The notes below the pieces were generated by a model, which was not told where the DNA came from, did not search any database, and saw nothing but the letters and a program-made list of their open reading frames with translations. Positions 19,261 to 29,995 of a DNA stretch of 64,000 bases are shown one piece after another. Within the stretch, counting starts at the first letter, position 1. The number at the start of each line of letters is the position of its first letter. Origin of the DNA: Takakia lepidozioides (taxonomy: Eukaryota > Streptophyta > Takakiopsida > Takakiales > Takakiaceae); contig CM060733.1 in the NCBI GenBank assembly GCA_030704615.1, positions 73,718,001 through 73,782,000 of the forward strand. Direction: 5' to 3'. The translations under genes were made by a program, and so were the position numbers.

Positions 19261-19481
19261 GTGGTTGTACATTACAATTCAGACACCAAATATCCGATGT
19301 GAATTTGCTGTTGTCGTCCGTTTTTGTAACGTACGTTACACACCTTCATCTTTACGTGCACTGATCACCCATCTTGTTGGATACGGAATCCTCCAGAAAA
19401 TCATTTGTGTTATTAGGTAGGACACACTCTTCTCACTGCAGGACTTCGCTGCGGAGCATACCGAGAGGTCCCGTCTTCAAC

Positions 19482-20030
19482 ATGGACTCCCGTATTTGGG
19501 TAAACGTGTACTTCCATCCTGATTCTCTGAAAGCTAAAATACGTTCCACGAAATCCAATTCCCAGTCGTCATCCTCCTCCCACGAGAAGCTCTTCGCCCG
19601 CATACCGGTGGGTGACCCCGCAGCTTGGCCCACCCATCGGTGGGGGAAACTGAAAAGACGGCGGCCACCAACAAAGGCGAACGACACCAGGATAGCCAAC
19701 GCTCTTGCAATGCCCTGCATAGTGTAAGGTTGCAGGGATGTTCCTCACCCCGGGATGGGGCGCATATTTCAGTTGTCAACAGCCGGGTCTGCTGCGCGCA
19801 GTGTCGTGTATACAATCACGGTTTCACAGTACCCAACTTGCAACTGTGAGGACTTCCTTGTTATGGAATCGAAGAATGCAGCATACGTCCCCTACAAGCA
19901 CCTTTATTACATTTTTCTGAAGCACATGAGTTGCATATCCGCAGTGGACGTCTTCATCCATGCTCCAACACTGTTTTCAACGAGCTGCACAAGGCCAGCT
20001 GCACAGCCCTACGGCAGGATACTGGTCGGA
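19482..20030 (+). pseudogene. SWIM zinc-finger transposase remnant, left copy
   Basis: From ATG 19482 (MDSRIWVNVYFHPDSLKAK) the frame gives THRWGKLKRRRPPTKAND, meets TAA at 19725-19727, and continues in frame to GRIFQLSTAGSAARSVVYTI, TCNCEDF and YVPYKHLYYIFLKHM. Compared with the inverted copy, the third zinc ligand Cys has become Tyr (CKH to YKH) and a Gln codon has become TAA. The C-terminus is frameshifted near 19970. No DDE core accompanies it, so this protein would be a stand-alone SWIM domain. Confidence 0.75.
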
Positions 20031-20714
20031 CTGCTTGACATTCCACATTCGGGAAGGAGAAAGTGGCAATTATATTACATCCATCTTCTTGCACCTATTT
20101 TTTTGTGAGGAATTATACACTTGGTGGTGCCGCATCGCCATGGCTACATGTGAATTTCGGTGCCGCAATACATGAAAATGTGGTTTTTGGCCATGAATGG
20201 CATGCGCATGCTTTTTTATTTTGGTTGTCTACAAATGGATCCGAGTAAAGCATACATTGTGTGGAGATTAACGGGCATTGAGGCCTATTTCAGCGCCGTT
20301 TATGGTCTGTGTACTGCATAGTGCTTCCTTGTTACTGCTCTTCATTCAATTTGTAGTGATTTCGCAGCCCATCCTGGCGTTTTCGTCCACCTTTATGAGA
20401 AGACTCCAATTTGCTACAATACATTGTTATGTTCTGCAAATGTGATGCCTTTACAAGATTGCTAGTTCTATGTCCCAGTGGGAAGGGTCCTACTGCACAT
20501 TCCAGCATTTGCATACTGCACCTTGTGCAAACAGCAATCCATACGACAAAGGACACGTCCCAGCATATTGGCAGTGAATTGCAAAAAACCTTAACAGAAT
20601 ATTATCCAAGCATGTATCCCCATATGGCATAGGGAAGCTGCTTGATTTCTGAATGAAAATGTATGTGCCATGAGTGTCGGTGAGTCGAAACATGTCTACT
20701 CTAGCATGCAAGAC
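20031..20714. other. Non-coding interior of the large MULE
   Basis: Matches the inverted copy (about 35736-36400). It contains isolated palindrome half-sites (for example TTTCGGTGCCGCAATACATG near 20155). No gene recognised. Confidence 0.5.
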
Positions 20715-20877
20715 CTATGGTCCCCTCGCCCAAGAAGAAGGAACTCTAACTGGCCTCTCAAGGACCTCCTGAGTGACCGGGTGCCTATATTTGAACAAAA
20801 TGTCAGTGGTTTCTGTCGCCCGGTTGAAACTAACGAGGATGTCGTGTTTATCGATAGCGCCCCCTTGGTAGAAGGGA
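20715..20877 (-). pseudogene. C-terminal remnant of the 184-codon MULE ORF
   Basis: On the minus strand this is the last part of the ORF that is complete at 35184-35735 (KHDILVSFNRATETTDILFKYRHP), ending at TAG 20715-20717. The 5' part is missing because the MULE copy breaks at 20877. Confidence 0.6.
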
Positions 20878-22402
20878 CTGCAGACTCAAGTGGAAGACCT
20901 CACTTCAAATATCGACAAAAGAGCCTATATACCTGAGGAACAGTTAATGGCTTCTTATTTACAAGCCAGAACTTTGGCTTTCAGTCTTCTTCACAGGAGG
21001 TGCAGGAGATGCCAATGATACAAGAGCCAGTACCACCAACACCACAACAAGTCACTGTACCAGTAGCTGGACTTGTGTTTCCTACAACCACACCACAGCC
21101 ACCACAGCCTGAGGTATGGGGCAATGCTGCTTTTAACCCACCTAAAACTCCAGCTGCAAGGGAGTACAGTAGGGCTATGATTATGCCCTTCAACCAAATT
21201 CCCATCATGTTGGATTTGGCTTGGAAAGAATTTAGTCATCCGCAGTCATTCGCACATTACTACCAAATCATGCGCATTTGGCTGCCAGTGGCAACTAGGA
21301 CTAAAGTTCTTCCGAACAATCGACATATTGAGGATCATCACTTTGCACAATACTGGCATCAAGTACATGTTGAATGAATTGCCTTCCAAGTTGTACATGG
21401 ATTCATTATACCAAGACCAAGGAGGTAGCAAGTATTGTCATGGGATGCGGGGTTATACTACGCTGCTTGTTTTCTGGTACGTTATCACATTGAGCAACAC
21501 AAGATGCAATCGCGCTTTCTGAGTTATTCCAGTGGGGATCATTGGGTCTTACCTTTAGTGCCACCTCATATGTACCTACATGAGGCAAAAGTTATGATGC
21601 AAAAGGATTCTCAAATTCGTTCATGGTTTCAAGCGGCCTGGAACAATTTGTCAACACAGAAATTCGGCATTGATGATATATTCTATAAGGGACATGTGGC
21701 ATGGAAATACTTGCACGGTGCACAAGTAATTGGTACCCCACTCACCTGGACTGACAAGGAGCTCAGTGTCTTCACTTTATGGTATGGAAGCTTTACTTCC
21801 AGTGGAATTCTTGTTACCTACCATGAGAACTGAATGGGGAAAGAGAATGGAATTGGAAGATTCAATTAAGGTCAGGAAACATGAATTATACCATGTGGAA
21901 GAAGTACGTGTGATGCAGCTGATAACATGACCTGAATTCAGATGAAGAGGAAGGAACAGTTTGATGAAGGCAAATTAAAGACTTGTAGTGTGAAAAGAAG
22001 GGGCGTGAATCCCCTTTTGCTGTTCAGCGTTTACAGCAAGTTTTAAAATATAAACTTCCAGACATGGTAGGACAACATTGTATGCCGCAGAGGATTCCAC
22101 AAAAAGTTCGACAATTAAAACACCTGAGAGGCGATGAGGATTCTGATACAACTGTTTCTTCAGTGGATTCTTTTGACATGGGAGAAGACTATGCAATTCA
22201 GATGGCAGAGAAGAAGCGACGGGGGTCTCCTATGCCTGAAAGGTTACCTCGATATCAGCCTCCAGAGGGCCTCACTTATCCGGGTAGTGTTCAATCAACT
22301 CCGTCAACCAGTGACAGACCTCGGGCTCGTACACAGTCCGCACGAAACTCTCAACGTCAGAAAGGTGCTCACTCACAAAGGTTTGCTAATCGCAATCAGT
22401 AA
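20878..22402 (+). pseudogene. R3 3' extension, C-terminal part, copy H (inverted segment)
   Basis: It starts at the equivalent of GLQTQVEDLTSN in the full ORF (41096-44374) and runs through PQPPQPEVWGNAAFNPPKTP, the region around SYSSGDHWVLPLVPPHMYL, and the basic tail ending FANRNQ-stop at 22402. It carries several frameshifts. A block around 21774-21990 (about 200 bp) has been replaced by integrase C-terminal sequence (YGMEALLPVEF..., KHELYHVEEV), probably by gene conversion or template switching. Confidence 0.75.
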
Positions 22403-22440
22403 ACCGTGAGGACACGGCTTTTTGAGAGGGGAATGGGTAA

Positions 22441-23418
22441 TGTTAGAGGACTGTCTGGGACTTAGACACTTATACGGGATCTGTAGGGTACCCTTAATTT
22501 TTGCACAGACTGAGACCAACATGAGCCTTAGGGGTGACAGCAGCGCACTTTAGAAGGGGGTTACACAGCATCACAGCCAACAGTCACAACACAGCCCGTC
22601 ACAGCTTCACACAGCCCGACACAGCCACACAGCCAACACAGCCCGTCACAGCCGCCACACAGCCAGTAACAGCCGACACAGCCAACACAGTCGCACAGCC
22701 AGTCACAGCCCGACACAGCCGGTCACAACCCGTCACAGTTTCACACAGCCAGTCACAGCTTGACACAGCTGTCACGACCATAGGGAAAGGATAGCAGGAC
22801 AGGGAACGACTATGGGGAACAACACCTGCGAAGGGAACATGTTAGTTCACGGACGACGGTTAGTGAGGGAAGCGGTTAAGAACAACGGGTAGGAAGATAA
22901 AACGAGGAGCAAGGACTGAAGGGGGGCACTTCACGGGGAGACTTCTTGGTCATGCATGAGAGGGGATCGGGCGAAGAGCAAGAACGGAAGCAAAGATGGA
23001 GAGCACGGTGAAGGAGGAGAGATGATTAGTAGATGCTTGTTATATGCAAAGCTGTAGTGATATTGTAGAGCAGATTAGAGACACAATGGTTTCGGCCTGA
23101 TACCTGATAAATCATAATCTGATACTTATACGATACAATCACACTGTGTAGAGAGATCTGAGTGAAGCTGTGGAATGAATGGATGAGTTGATGGAATCCG
23201 ATAGATTGATGAAGCAAACTGATACTTAATTATCAATGGTAAGGTAGCTAACATGAATGCGGAAAGGGAAACAAATAGGAAACACCCCCATGATACACTA
23301 GCTGTAGGTCATGACTGATTGTTCTGAGCGGGCTGAGTACTTAGAGATTTCCAACTCTTCTATCTTGGAGTTTCCGCCTCGGATAGCGAAGGGATGGGTG
23401 AGTAAAAGCCGCGCGACA
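22441..23418 (+). repeat. R3 LTR a (3' LTR of copy H, inverted relative to it)
   Basis: TGTTAGAGGACTGTCTGGGA ... GCGCGACA, 978 bp with TG...CA ends, preceded by the polypurine tract GAGAGGGGAATGGG. The U3 region holds a GTCACAGCC/GACACAGCC minisatellite (about 22560-22785). The part near 22920 matches LTR e and not LTRs b or d. Confidence 0.9.
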
Positions 23419-23552
23419 CTCATGGCCTGCCACAGTGTCCAATACCGCTTCTGTGAATGGCAATGGGAAAGGATCTTTCTTCGTTCAAACATTCAACTTC
23501 TTATAGTTCACACAAACTCTCAATTTACCATTCTTCTTGGTCACAATGGGTT
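23419..23552 (-). pseudogene. RT fragment of outer copy O (inverted segment)
   Basis: Read on the minus strand, 134 bp match RT around KKNGKLRV...KKDPFPLPFTEAVLDTVAGHE. This is the piece of RT immediately upstream of the RT sequence at 49728. It ends at CTCAT (23419-23423), the complement of the target-site duplication at 49728-49732. Confidence 0.8.
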
Positions 23553-25832
23553 TGGGTGAGCTTTTGTGGTGCTTTGCCCTCCACTGGGCCTTGTGCTAAC
23601 CAGACCTGCATAAGGTGGTTATCCACCAAGTTGCTTGTGGTTCCTCTGAGAGTGTGCTCCTCTCTTAGTTTGTACACATCTAATTGCTGTTGTAAAGCCT
23701 CCATGCGCTTCGCATGAGGTTCAACCAAATTCGCATAGGCAGCAAGTAGATTATTGGCTTCCTTCCAAGCCTTGTTATTGACCGAGATTTCATTTCTATT
23801 GGCCATGATCGTTTGTTGGAACTCCAGGATGTGCTTCTCTTGATCAGCTTCAATCTGCCTGTATTGCTTGAAAGTATCATCATTGCGATAGATTGTATTC
23901 TTCATATCGACAATGAGTTTCATTTGCTCAACATTCTCTGCTTTTGCCTTCATACTTTTTTCTGCTTGACTGTTTATTTCTTTGTAGTTTGGTCAAGCAT
24001 AGTTGTGAGTGTAGCACATTGTATGGCCATCCTGTCATGCACTGTCTACAACTCCGTATGTAGTGCATTCACTTCTTGCAACTTGCTTTCATGCTGCACC
24101 TGCATTTGGTATAGCTGTTGCTTATGTGCTTCGTGCAACTGGTCTTGCGCGAGGCCTACCTCAATCAATTGTTTCTTGGCCAATTGCAAAGCTGCTTCTG
24201 TATTCTCCAAGTCTTGCTGCATCTTGAGAGTGACCTCCTCATCGACCTTGTTTGCCACACTCAGTGGCTAGTCGAGCCTCAAACTCCTTCCTGAGTTCCT
24301 CTCTCAAGGCTGTCAATTGGGTAGTTGGAACATGGGATTTGACATAAGTCCCCAACAAATTAAGTGTCCTGCCTATGGAACTCATCAGCATTGCCTGTTG
24401 AGGGTCATCATGGTGAGGTTGCTGCTGTTCCTCCTGATCCTCAACCGTGTGATGTCTCACGAACCACTCAGGCCATTGTCCCACCGGATTTTCTTTCCTG
24501 AACCATTTCATCCATCACCGGTGCTGCAGTGTCTTGACATTCTACCTGTGGTACCTCCGACACAGGTGTGTGTATTATATGCACATGAGGATTTCCCTTG
24601 GGCAACAATTGCACCTCTGGAATCTCTGTCTCCTTGACCAGACCAGAATATTCATAGAGAAGGTCCCCCTTCTCAATTTCTGCCACTATCTGTTCTGTAG
24701 TTGGAATATCTAACCCTTCTTTTTCCAAATCAATTATTTCTAGTTGAGCTGCATGGACAACTTGTAACCTTGTGACAAGCCGCTCATCTGGCTGTGATGG
24801 TTGTGATACTGAAGTAACTTGCTTGCTCTTCCCTCTCTGAAGGTCCTGCTTCTAGTAATAGCAGTTCTCTGTGCTACTGTGCCCCTTCCTGCACAAAAAC
24901 TTGAGAAACATTATCATGTGGATTCCGTGAAGCCAGTGATCCGCCACTACAGTCTTTCCCCGCCTCTGTCTCTTATTCTCGTGTTGTCTTGCCATTCCAC
25001 CCTCACTGTGTGAAGAGCCTTGCTCTTCCATTGCAGTGGTTTCTGGCTCAAACACTCCCATCTCCTTTCTTTCTCGAGCATCAAGGATGCCAGAATCAAG
25101 AATTATTTGAGCAATGATTGGGCCAGACAGTATGATAGGAGACTTTGCGGCAGTACCCTGTAATCTTTTCATCTCCTCTACCAGTGCGTTGTACATTATG
25201 TCCGCCCATTCTACCTCTTCTCCTCTCAGGGCTTTGAGTATTTCCTCTGTGAAGGATCTGCTCAAATACTGTTGGTTCTGTTTCATGGCAAACAGAACGT
25301 TCAATACCTGGTCTACCTCCTTAAGCCCTGGGTACACGGCCTTGGTACAAGCGTAACCCTGAGTTTTAAAGAAACTCCCTTCTTGGAATAAGTCCCCTAT
25401 TTGCAGTCTTGCCCTGTGCTCCTCCACATGCACCTGGCCTGCTGGCAATCGAAACAATTGCTGTAGGTATAGGGGAGTAATTACTAATTCAACTCCCTTC
25501 ACCGTTGTTGCTCCTGTCCTTGGCTCAAAATTCTGTAAGAATTGTAACATGTACTGTCTATGGTGCAATGTCCAATCTTTGCTTTGCAATCCTTGCAATC
25601 TCAGCTCCTTCAGTATCTGCATCACCTGTGGGGTAGCAATTGTTTGTTTCTGCAGAATTGTGGTGCTCTTCACCCTGATTTCCTCCATTCCTCTCACTCT
25701 CTTCATTCTAGACCCACAGAACTGTTTTGGCTGTAACAATTGAAGAAATGTCTGTAGTGCACAAAGCATAAACGTATGGTTGCCACAAAAAGCTATGGGT
25801 ATTTTTTGTAAGCCTGTGGAGCTTGCAAGCAT
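23553..25832 (-). pseudogene. R3 3' extension, N-terminal and coiled-coil part, copy H
   Basis: Same protein as 40612-44374. The N-terminal part (LPAGQVHVEEHRARLQIGDL, about 25430) is continuous with the upstream linker frame except for a shift near 25800. The coiled coil covers about 24480-23640. The sequence stops at GKAPQKLTQ, about 23553, the inversion breakpoint. About 100 bp seen in copy N are missing between this point and the part at 20878. Several frameshifts (about 24240, 24480 and 23950) inactivate it. Confidence 0.75.
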
Positions 25833-26911
25833 CCATCAAGAGAAAAGCTCCGCTCTGTTCTTTCATGTCTATGCCACTGCGTAAGTAATATTGCGAGCGT
25901 ATAGTCTGTTAGTTCCTCCATAGCTTCCAAGCTATAGCATTGATGGTCTGTCCCGTCGAGACGCCCGTTACTTAGAACGACGCCGACTCTTGCGCTTAAA
26001 TTCCCTCTAATTTCTTGATCCTTTTTTTGGTTTTCGATTGGTTGTAACCGCTGTGACTGGATTTTAAATTTAATTTTCTTTAGTGGACTTTCCCTGCTAG
26101 ATTGTCCACTAGGATCACACATGTGACAAGAATTTCGCTTTTCTGTATTTGTTGTTTGTTCCGTTCCCCTTTTTCCGTATTCATTAATGGGCCCGCCATT
26201 CATCCGAATTGATGCGCTAAGTAGGTACTTTGACGGCCATCTTTGTCCTCTTTCTTGATGACACCTGTTCTTGCACTTCCTTCTCAGCTGTGTGTCGCGC
26301 CCTGACTTCCACGTGTCTATTTTTAAACTGGTTTCCGTCTTTTCTTCCGTCGGCCATTTTCCTGAAGTTATTGTGCGCCCACCTGTCACTGATTCTATGG
26401 ATCGTGTAACCCTAGTAGGCTGTGTTGAGCTGTGACAGACTGTGTCATACTGTGGTACGCTGTGATAGGCTGTGATGCACTGTGGTAAGCTGTGATAGGC
26501 TGTGACATGCGGTGGTAGGTTGTGATAGGTTGTGTTGCGCCGTGCTGGGCTGTGATAGGCTGTGTCACGTTGTGATGGGCTGTGATAGGCTGTGTTTCGC
26601 CTTGATAGGCTGTGATAGGCAGTGTCACGTCGTGATGGACTGTGATAGGCTGTGTCACGCTTGTTCTGCCCGCCCTGGTCATATATGCTTGGCCTAGCGA
26701 CAAGTGCTCCATACTCCGTTGGTAACACTGGCGCAGCCCGTGACTGCTCTTGCGTTTCAACATGCAAATCGTGCTGCAATGGTTTGTCATGGATACCACT
26801 GTATCCCTTTAACTTATTGGCATTGACTCTTCCCAGCATTTCTTTGTTAATGGTTTGTAACATGGCGGTGTTGTTATCATACATCTTTGTATGACATAAG
26901 GTCCTTTCCAT
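25793..26911 (-). CDS. Integrase tail and repeat-containing linker of copy H
   Basis: An open 372-codon frame begins inside the integrase GPY/F-like tail (KMYDNNTAMLQTINKEMLGRVNANKLKGYSG). It then has about eight tandem 10-residue repeats of the form (N/D)TAYHSPS(R/Q)R (about 26430-26650), a basic region, and MEELTDYTLAILLTQW, the start of the 3' extension. The open frame shows that integrase and 3' extension can be translated as one polyprotein in this family. It ends by a frameshift at about 25800. Confidence 0.7.
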   Translation of the reverse strand: MERTLCHTKMYDNNTAMLQTINKEMLGRVNANKLKGYSGIHDKPLQHDLHVETQEQSRAAPVLPTEYGALVARPSIYDQGGQNKRDTAYHSPSRRDTAYHSLSRRNTAYHSPSQRDTAYHSPARRNTTYHNLPPHVTAYHSLPQCITAYHSVPQYDTVCHSSTQPTRVTRSIESVTGGRTITSGKWPTEEKTETSLKIDTWKSGRDTQLRRKCKNRCHQERGQRWPSKYLLSASIRMNGGPINEYGKRGTEQTTNTEKRNSCHMCDPSGQSSRESPLKKIKFKIQSQRLQPIENQKKDQEIRGNLSARVGVVLSNGRLDGTDHQCYSLEAMEELTDYTLAILLTQWHRHERTERSFSLDGCLQAPQAYKKYP

Positions 26912-27036
26912 GGTGATTTAAGCTTAGAAGCTTTAATTTTTCCCTTCTTCTGCAACCATAGAACCAAATGTCCCGTCTTAAAAAGTTTTTAACTTGTTTT
27001 CGTCAAACTGTTCCTTCCTCTTCATCTGAATTCTGG

Positions 27037-27879
27037 TCATATTATCAGCTGCATCAACACGTACTTCTTCCACATGGTATAATTCATGTTCCTGACCTTA
27101 ATGGAATCTTGCAATTCCATTCTCTTTCCCCACTCCGTTCTCATGGTAGATAACAAGAATTCCACTGGAAGTAAGGCTTCCATACCATAAACTAATTGGA
27201 ATGGTGTATACTTAGTGGTGACTTTATATGAAGTCCTGTATGACCACAAAGCTGTCAACAGCTTTGTATCCCAATCCGTTCTGTTTGCATTGACTATCTT
27301 AGCCAAGATAGTACATAGTATTTTGTTGGTAGCCTCTGCCTGTCCATTACCCTGTGGGTAATATGTTGTACTCTTCCTATGCACAATCATGAATTCTTTA
27401 GTCAATAATTCAATGGTCTCATTAATGAAGTGACTTCCCTGATCACTGATAAATTCTAAGGGACAGCCAAATCGTGTAAGTATGTTCTCATACAAGAACC
27501 TTGTTGTGGACTTGGCTGTGTTGTCCCTCAAAGCTTTAGCTTCCACCCACTTTGTAGTATAATCAGTGGCTGTAATTATGTACCTGTTCCGTGTATTCTT
27601 GGCTGGTGGGTTAATCGGTCCAACAAAACCTAGTCCCCATTTCTGAAATGGTTCCGTAGGCATTGTAGGATGCAAGGCCATCCTTCCAGATCTCTGCAAA
27701 GGTCCTAGCCTCTGACATTCATCACAACTCTGACAATACTCGTGTACATCTTTGAACAAAGTAGGCCACCAGTAACCTGCGAGTAGTATCTTCCTACTGG
27801 TAGTCTCTTCTCCAAAATGACCTCCAGCCACTCCTTTATGAACTTCCTCCAAAACTTTATTTACTTCATGGTGGTACAA
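27037..27879 (-). pseudogene. Integrase of copy H, first catalytic Asp changed
   Basis: The zinc module is H...H...CQSCDEC. The core holds KWGLGFVGPIN, ISDQGSHF and YPQGNGQAEATNK. The first residue of the DDE triad is Gly here (GLGFVG), whereas copy O reads GLDFVG, so this enzyme should be inactive. The tail reads YTPFQLVYGMEALLPVEF. A frameshift near 27060 separates it from the linker frame. Confidence 0.88.
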
Positions 27880-28068
27880 GCATCGTTTTAGTACTCCATC
27901 AGGTCCTCCTTATACATTCTGCTTCCTACCATAGTATAAGGTAAAGCTTTGATAGCGATTCTCTTCCTCTGCTCCTTACCATAACTAGGTGGGCATTGAC
28001 CATGAGTAAGGTAGTATCTGATTGGCCACTGCCAATCTAACCATCATCTGCACTTCCTTGCACCTCCA

Positions 28069-28772
28069 TTATAAATAAACTCGCATCAGGTAACTGATCG
28101 TCCACTCCTGTGCGGCCTCTCCTGTTGTTAGTCGTGACAAATGATCTGCTACAAGATGCAAACGGCCAGGCTTGTAAATAACCTCGAACTCAAACTCATG
28201 CAAGATTAATAACCACCTCGCTATCCTTCCACTTATCAAAGGTTTGTTCACCAGATATATCAGAGCCTGGTGATCCACATAAACATAAACTTTCTTCCCA
28301 ATAGGTAATGCCTGAATTTCTTGACTGCATAAATCATTGCTAGTGCTTCTCTTTCAGTTCTGCTATAGTTCCTTTCAGCACTGTTCATCAACCTGCTAGC
28401 ATAGTACACAGGTGAATCTATATTTCCTGTAACATTCTGGGCTAACACCGCTCCCAACGCTTCTCCTGATGCATCGCAGTGAACATGAAATACTACATGC
28501 CAGTGAGGGTTAATCAACACAGGTGTAGTTGTTACTGACAGTGTAAATTCCTCAAACGCCTGTTGACATTCAGCTGTCCAGGCAAACACTGCATCTTTCT
28601 TTAGAAGCTTGCTCAATGGTGCTGCTATTTGTGCATACCTTTTGACAAATCTTCTGTAATAACTGGTTTGCCCAAGGAATCTCCTTAAACTCTTAACATT
28701 CACTGGTGGTGGAGAGGCTTTAATGGACTCTGTCTTTCCTGGGATCCACAAGAAGTCCCTTCTTACACACAA
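28069..28772 (-). pseudogene. RT connection and RNase H of copy H
   Basis: LRRFLGQTSYYRRFVKRYAQ (RT connection), FAWTAECQQAFEEF, then RNase H FHVHCDASGEALGAVL (catalytic Asp), TEREALAMIYAVKKFRHYL, and in the next frame VDHQALIYLVNKP and HLVADHLSRL. One frameshift near 28270 splits the domain. Confidence 0.85.
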
Positions 28773-29323
28773 TGTGTCCCAGAAGCACCCCTGAGTTCAC
28801 ACAGAAAGTACACTTCTCTGGATTCAAGCCCAGACCTCTCATCCTGCATCTGGCCAGACATAACTCCAATTTATGCAAGTGCTCATTCTTAGAGCTGTAC
28901 ACACCGAAATCATCCAAGAACACCTGCATGAAATCATCCAGATACTCATGAAAAGATTCACTTATTACTCTTTGAAAGGTTGCTGGTGCATTACAAAGTC
29001 TAAAGGGCATGACTTTGTATGCATAAGCACCCCAGTCTGTAATGAAAGCTGTCTTTCCTTGATCTTCTTCTGCCACTTGCACTTGATTATAACCACTGAA
29101 ACCATCCATGAATGTACATCTCATGGCCTGCCACAGTGTCCAATACTGCTTCTGTGAATGGCAAAGGGAAAGGATCTTTCTTCGTACAAGCATTCAGCTT
29201 CTTGTAGTTCTCACATACTCTTAGTTTACCATTCTTCTTGGGAACTATAACAATGGGTGACAACCAAGTTGTATACTCTATTGGGTATATAAACTTAGCC
29301 TCAGCCAACTTCTTAATCTCCAA
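28720..29323 (-). pseudogene. Reverse transcriptase of copy H
   Basis: VPKKNGKLRVCENYKKLNACTKKD, DTVAGHEMY, then after loss of two bases near 29107 FMDGFSGYNQV, MPFRLCNAPATFQRV (Gly to Arg in the usual PFGL box) and VFLDDFGVYS (YxDD box as FLDD). The upstream junction with the protease region contains a TAG (29445-29447) where a Trp codon is expected. Confidence 0.88.
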
Positions 29324-29444
29324 CCTTCTGTGCGTAGTTGGGATTCATTCTGTACCTCGCCTGCTTGATTGGTACTGACCCTGGTTCCAGTTCAATCTTA
29401 TGCTGACAGACTTCAGGTGGTATCCCTTTTAGATCCTCATAGCT

Positions 29445-29995
29445 CTAAGCAAATACATCTCTGTATTTGATGAACAAGCTTTTAGCTTCTTCAAAGAATT
29501 CCGGCTCCAAATCAGCTCCTACTTTCACCATCCTCGATTCCTCTTTAGTTCCCACATTCACTTCCCTCACCTGCTCATCAGCTGTGATTGTCCAACCAGT
29601 CACCACTTCATCCTGTAAGCTCACAGTGGCTGGTTCCTCTAGGATTTCCATTTCTCCTTCTCTTTCTTCATAGAAATGTGATGGGTAACTGCTGGTTTTC
29701 TCTTCAGTTGGTGTTGCTGTCACTACACCACAGCAGATACCTTTTAAACAACTTAGGCTTTCCAGCCGCATCTCTGCAACCTGCTCCCACTCTGGGTGTG
29801 CAGCAAATAGGGTAGCTTCCTGCTCCTCATCCAGTCCTCCTTTCCAGTCATACTCTCTGACTCCTCGAGGTCTTCTCATAGCAGGTAATCTACTAGATTT
29901 CTTTGTGGTAATTTGTATCTCGTGTATCCCATTATGCACGGTTAGTAACTGAAAATTCCAGTCATGGAATACCCTGGCCTGTTTCAGCCACGGAC
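29445..29995 (-). pseudogene. Protease C-terminus and RT lead-in of copy H
   Basis: The minus strand reads WLKQARVFHDWNFQLLTV, the completion of the LLLGHP motif that lies at about 45388-45420 on the other side of copy N. It continues through an acidic linker to KYRDVFA-stop. Joining both sides and removing one copy of the five-base duplication restores an uninterrupted protease frame. Confidence 0.85.

Larger units (their letters stand above)
14406..20877 (+). mobile_element. Large MULE, left-end copy (right end missing)
   Basis: It starts with GGTTTACTATTTCATGAAC and CATGAGC words. It then contains subterminal GGCGCC repeats, a minus-strand methyltransferase-like gene, the palindromic array, a SWIM remnant and the last 163 bp of a minus-strand ORF whose full form is in the other copy (35184-35735). 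At 20877 it breaks off into R3 retroelement sequence. About 17440-20877 is shared with the inverted copy 34373-39359. About 14406-17440 is present only here. Confidence 0.8.

Noticed and set aside
22534-22794. Gln/Thr/Ser-rich ORFs in the CACAGCC minisatellite of the LTRs (also 44506-44850, 54869-55186)
   Set aside because: Open in several frames because of the repeat, and located inside LTRs.
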